NCBI RefSeq assembly: GCF_026745355.1
Contig: NC_079207.1
Coordinates: 9,279,238 to 9,343,237 of the forward strand
Reading direction: 5' to 3'
Length of the DNA: 64,000 nucleotides
DNA from: Beta vulgaris subsp. vulgaris
Taxonomy: Eukaryota; Streptophyta; Magnoliopsida; Caryophyllales; Amaranthaceae
Made by a program: the position numbers and the translations under genes. Below the pieces are notes generated by a model. That model was not told where the DNA came from, ran no database searches, and saw only the letters and a program-made list of their open reading frames with translations. Positions 61,738 through 64,000 of this stretch are shown here, in pieces (position 1 is the first letter of the stretch; every line of letters begins with the position of its first letter).

Positions 61738-63213
61738 GGGTTGGGTTCTAATGAGAACCCTCTTATGGTGAGAACTGTGAGAACCACTTAAAATGAGCAA
61801 AAACAAAGTAACAAATGTGCATAAACATAAAATGAGTAGAAAACATTAAGTTATCAAAAACGTAAAATGAACAAAAATGTAAAAGAAGAAAAACATAAAA
61901 TGAGCATGAGAAAGTTCAATGAGAAAAAAGTAAAATGAGCAAAACGTAAAATGAGCAAAAACGTTGATAAATGAGCATAAAATTGTTAAATGAGCAAAAC
62001 CATAAAATAAGTGAAACAAAAAATGAGCAAAAATATTATGAAATGATCAAAATCTTCATAAAATGAAGAAAAATGAGTGGTTCTCACGGTTCTCACCATA
62101 AGGGTGGTTCTCATATATATATACTGAGAAGAATCATAAATACTTAAAAACTTAAAAGTGGTCGATAAGGCTATTTATTTTTATGCAAATTTCTCATGAA
62201 GCTTTGTTTGGGTGAAAGGGAGACATGTTTTCAAAAACATGTGGCTTTTTCCAATTATATTCAACGCAAAAAAATTATAATTAAGTAAATAACACACTTA
62301 ATTATGTATTTATGTTAACCAAAAAAGGAATCATTCTATCAGCTTAAGGAGTACATTTTTTCATAAGGTGTGTAACATATTACACCATAATTAGTTGTAT
62401 AAAACCTCATACGTACACAATGACATGAATTATAACAAATCTGACATGAACTATACAATAATAAATTGAATTATATGGCATGTTGTCATTTATTTTATGT
62501 CATCTTAGATTTTTTTACACAAAAAATAGTGATTTCTGAATTATTACACCACAACATATATTGACATAATTTCAAACGTTATTTTGTCATCATTTATTTC
62601 ATACATCCGAGTTTTTTTACACAAAGACGTTTTATTTAGTTCACTAATCTAAAATGAGTTTTCCTTAGCATGCTTTGCATGCTTTACCAGCTAATGTGCT
62701 GGTAGTTCCTACAAGGCTAGTAGCCTTGGTAGGGGTTAGCCCTTGGGCTGACTTAATTTCCCAATTCAAAAAAAAAAAAAAAAAAAAACTAATCTAAAAT
62801 GAGTAATATCTTGGAGCATAGGGCTCTAGATTGATCAATCACATCTTTGATCATATATATGAGTAAAACTCATAAATTAAATATTTGATAATTCATGTTA
62901 ACATGAATATAGCAAGATCTCACCTCATTATGTTAAGCCAAAATTGTGAAGTTTAACACATTCATCAAAAAAAAATTTATTAATGTATTGAAATTCATTG
63001 TAATTTCCTTATAAGTGAGGGACGGGAAATTTGAAGATCCCACTTTTTAAGAAGTTATAATCGAATCTCTATTACAAAAGAGCAGAAAGGAATACTGATC
63101 AATTAAGCCAACCTTGATTCAAATAAAAATTATCTTGTTAATAAAAATTCAAAAATAGTGTATATATACCTGGTAGCTTCACCGGGTGGGCAACAACTCT
63201 TGGATCCCTCCAT
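59961..63213 (-). CDS. Small cysteine-rich protein with two CxCGxG modules (metallothionein-like composition)
   Basis: Three exons with GT-AG borders and consistent phase, 63170-63213, 61156-61269 and 59961-60141, encode 112 aa with 15 cysteines. After a short start ([16 protein letters not shown]) come two repeated modules of about 34 residues with the pattern C-x-C-G-x-G-x2-C, a spacer of about 18-20, then C-x2-G-C-x-C. Module 1 runs from CKCGPGWTC to CAEGCVC and module 2 from CVCGEGYAC to CGNGCRC. There is no signal peptide or membrane segment, so a cytosolic protein is likely. Dense Cys-x-Cys pairs suggest metal binding, but the spacing is not that of plant metallothionein types 1-3 as I know them, and the long spacers with aromatic residues are unusual for type 4. 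I do not recognise a named family. A TATA box lies 85 bp upstream of the ATG. The introns (60142-61155 and 61270-63169) hold several mobile elements. Confidence 0.8.
60447..60980. mobile_element. MITE-like element rich in GGTCGGGTT / AACCCGA words
   Basis: The left end GGGGCTGACAATCAGGTCGG and the right end around TTTCGTCCGCCCTA are loosely inverted; inner parts are simple GACCTGA/ACCCGA-type repeats. It belongs in style with the elements at 135, 8105 and 20443. Ends and target duplication are unclear. It lies in intron 2 of the cysteine-rich gene. Confidence 0.4.
61380..61395 (-). mobile_element. Probable LINE tail scar, minus orientation
   Basis: TTTTTTTGGGGTGCAA (reverse complement TTGCACCCC plus poly-A) is flanked by AGGAAGTATACATA (from 61362) and AGGAAGTATATACATA (from 61396), which agree except for one TA step. 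The tail wording differs slightly from the CCCCTC scars. Confidence 0.6.
61461..61702. mobile_element. Stowaway-like MITE, about 240 bp
   Basis: The left end CTATCTCTGTTTTTATTTAG and the reverse complement of the right end CTACCTTTGTTTGTATTTAG both continue into TTGCAA. The borders are TA, as in Tc1/mariner-type MITEs. It lies in intron 1 of the cysteine-rich gene. Confidence 0.75.
61736..62112. mobile_element. MITE with long inverted ends and internal AAAATGAGCA repeats
   Basis: The left arm GAACCCTCTTATGGTGAGAA followed by CTGTGAGAACCACTT is mirrored by AGTGGTTCTCACGGTTCTCA followed by CCATAAGGGTGGTTCTC on the right, an inverted pair of about 40 bp with few mismatches. Both sides are TA-repeat sequence, so the target is probably a TA microsatellite. 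Between the arms about 15 diverged copies of an AAAATGAGCAAAAACGT-like unit run in tandem. Confidence 0.8.
62660..62787 (+). mobile_element. SINE-like insertion, hairpin-rich, poly-A tail, 17-bp target duplication
   Basis: A unit of about 108 bp plus about 20 A is flanked by perfect copies of ACTAATCTAAAATGAGT (62643-62659 and 62788-62804), proving insertion by target-primed reverse transcription. The body contains four consecutive perfect hairpins: AGCATGC/GCATGCT, CCAGC/GCTGG, CAAGGCT/AGCCTTG and AGCCC/GGGCT. I see no tRNA-type A or B box. It may be a short SINE, or the 3' tail of a truncated LINE. Confidence 0.85.
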
Positions 63214-63297
63214 GATTTTTCTCTTCCTTTTGTTATAAGTAAGCTTTCTTTGTTTGATTTAGTGAGGAGGAGGATAGGAGAATAGGAGATGGCTCTC

Positions 63298-63305
63298 TTT
63301 ATATA
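63298..63305 (-). promoter_or_regulatory. TATA box of the cysteine-rich gene
   Basis: TATATAAA on the minus strand, 85 bp upstream of the start codon, followed by a CT/GA-rich leader. This is a good consensus match at the right distance. Confidence 0.6.
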
Positions 63306-64000
63306 GAAGAAGCTAGCTAGACCTCTCCTTGAAATATTATTACAAAAGTTAAGTGTGGAATTTTTTATTAAGACGAAGAATAAAGGATAAATCGATTATT
63401 ATCTGCATGGTCTTCATACTCACATTGACACCCTAACTGAATTATTATCTAAAGATCTAAATGACGTACGAGTCGTTCCGTGTGATGCATAACATATCAA
63501 ATTAGATCAAATTGAGAGAAAAATATGTGCATATTGGACTGATTGAATAAATTAAAACTAAATAGTTCACTTTCACTGCTTTTTTTAATCGCATCATTTG
63601 TTTGCTTATGTTTTATAACACGAATATTGATCATCAATATTTCTAATTGAATATAATTATAAATTATAAAAAATTGATATTTCGAAATTATACATTAGAC
63701 GAATCTAACAATCTCAAGTGACTATATTTTCTCTTATAGTAATACTTAAGATAATAATATGGTCAAAGTTGACTAATGAACAATAATCAAATATCAAATA
63801 ATGCAAACAAGAAAAAGTGAAAGGAGTAGTTTGCATAATATTAATATTCATATATATCAAATACTATTAGTTTCCCCTAAAAAAAAAAAATACTATTAGT
63901 TTGCATATTAAAATCATAGTATATTAATATGCAAATTAATTTATTTTTATTTATAATTTGAATACATTTTATACATCAATACAACTAAGGCTATGTTTGG
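63306..64000. other. Upstream AT-rich flank to window end
   Basis: No further gene recognised. It holds the promoter region of the cysteine-rich gene and a LINE tail scar at 63874. The last bases (AAGGCTATGTTTGG) resemble the start of a hAT-like MITE that would continue outside the window. Confidence 0.45.
63874..63889 (+). mobile_element. LINE tail scar: CCCCT plus poly-A with 13-bp target duplication
   Basis: CCCCT and 11 A are inserted between exact copies of ATACTATTAGTTT (63861-63873 and 63890-63902). Same tail type as at 19217 and 33231. Confidence 0.85.

Overview
The window is nuclear DNA of a flowering plant, most probably a eudicot. The genes have GT-AG introns. They encode a plastid-targeted DXS, a DYW-type PPR protein, a plant-type GT47 glycosyltransferase, a plant 2-oxoglutarate dioxygenase pair and a HEN4-like KH protein. 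The AT-rich spaces between them hold Helitron, hAT, mariner, LINE and LTR debris. I see nothing that fixes the species. No rRNA, tRNA, CRISPR, phage or plasmid feature was seen.

Layout. 1-7.4 kb: the 3' part of a KH-domain RNA-binding gene (+), with upstream exons outside the window. 9.8-11.9 kb: an intronless DYW PPR gene (+). 12.4-14.0 kb: a broken DXS copy (-) and then a broken PPR copy (+). 14.3-18.7 kb: an intact ten-exon DXS gene (-), the plastid MEP-pathway entry enzyme. The order PPR / broken DXS / broken PPR / DXS is what a tandem duplication of a PPR-DXS unit leaves when each unit loses the opposite gene. 19-29 kb has no intact gene: LINE remnants, a probable LTR fragment, MITEs, a 3.56 kb Helitron with both ends, a foldback repeat and a hAT-like element.

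29.5-45.5 kb: two tandem 2OG-Fe(II) dioxygenase genes (-). The first is intact (352 aa); the second has a one-base deletion in exon 2. Between them lie a mariner-like element and a 5.6 kb satellite of about 17 monomers of about 322 bp, which is itself interrupted by a MITE. 47.7-52.7 kb: a five-exon GT47 exostosin-family gene (-). 53-55.2 kb: a small unknown ORF and a 1.45 kb AT-rich minisatellite. 55.9-58.9 kb: a 3.0 kb solo-LTR-like unit with 5-bp target duplications and a nested LINE RNase H fragment. 60.0-63.2 kb: a three-exon gene (-) for a 112-residue protein with 15 cysteines in two repeated modules; its introns hold several mobile elements, including a hairpin-rich SINE-like insertion with a 17-bp target duplication.

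The genes do not form a pathway or operon. The scientific interest lies in the reciprocal decay of the PPR-DXS duplication, the satellite between duplicated dioxygenases, a series of very short LINE-tail insertion scars (one with a built-in empty site), the hairpin SINE and the two-module cysteine-rich protein. Exon boundaries were set by hand from splice sites, reading frame and family knowledge; no search could be run.
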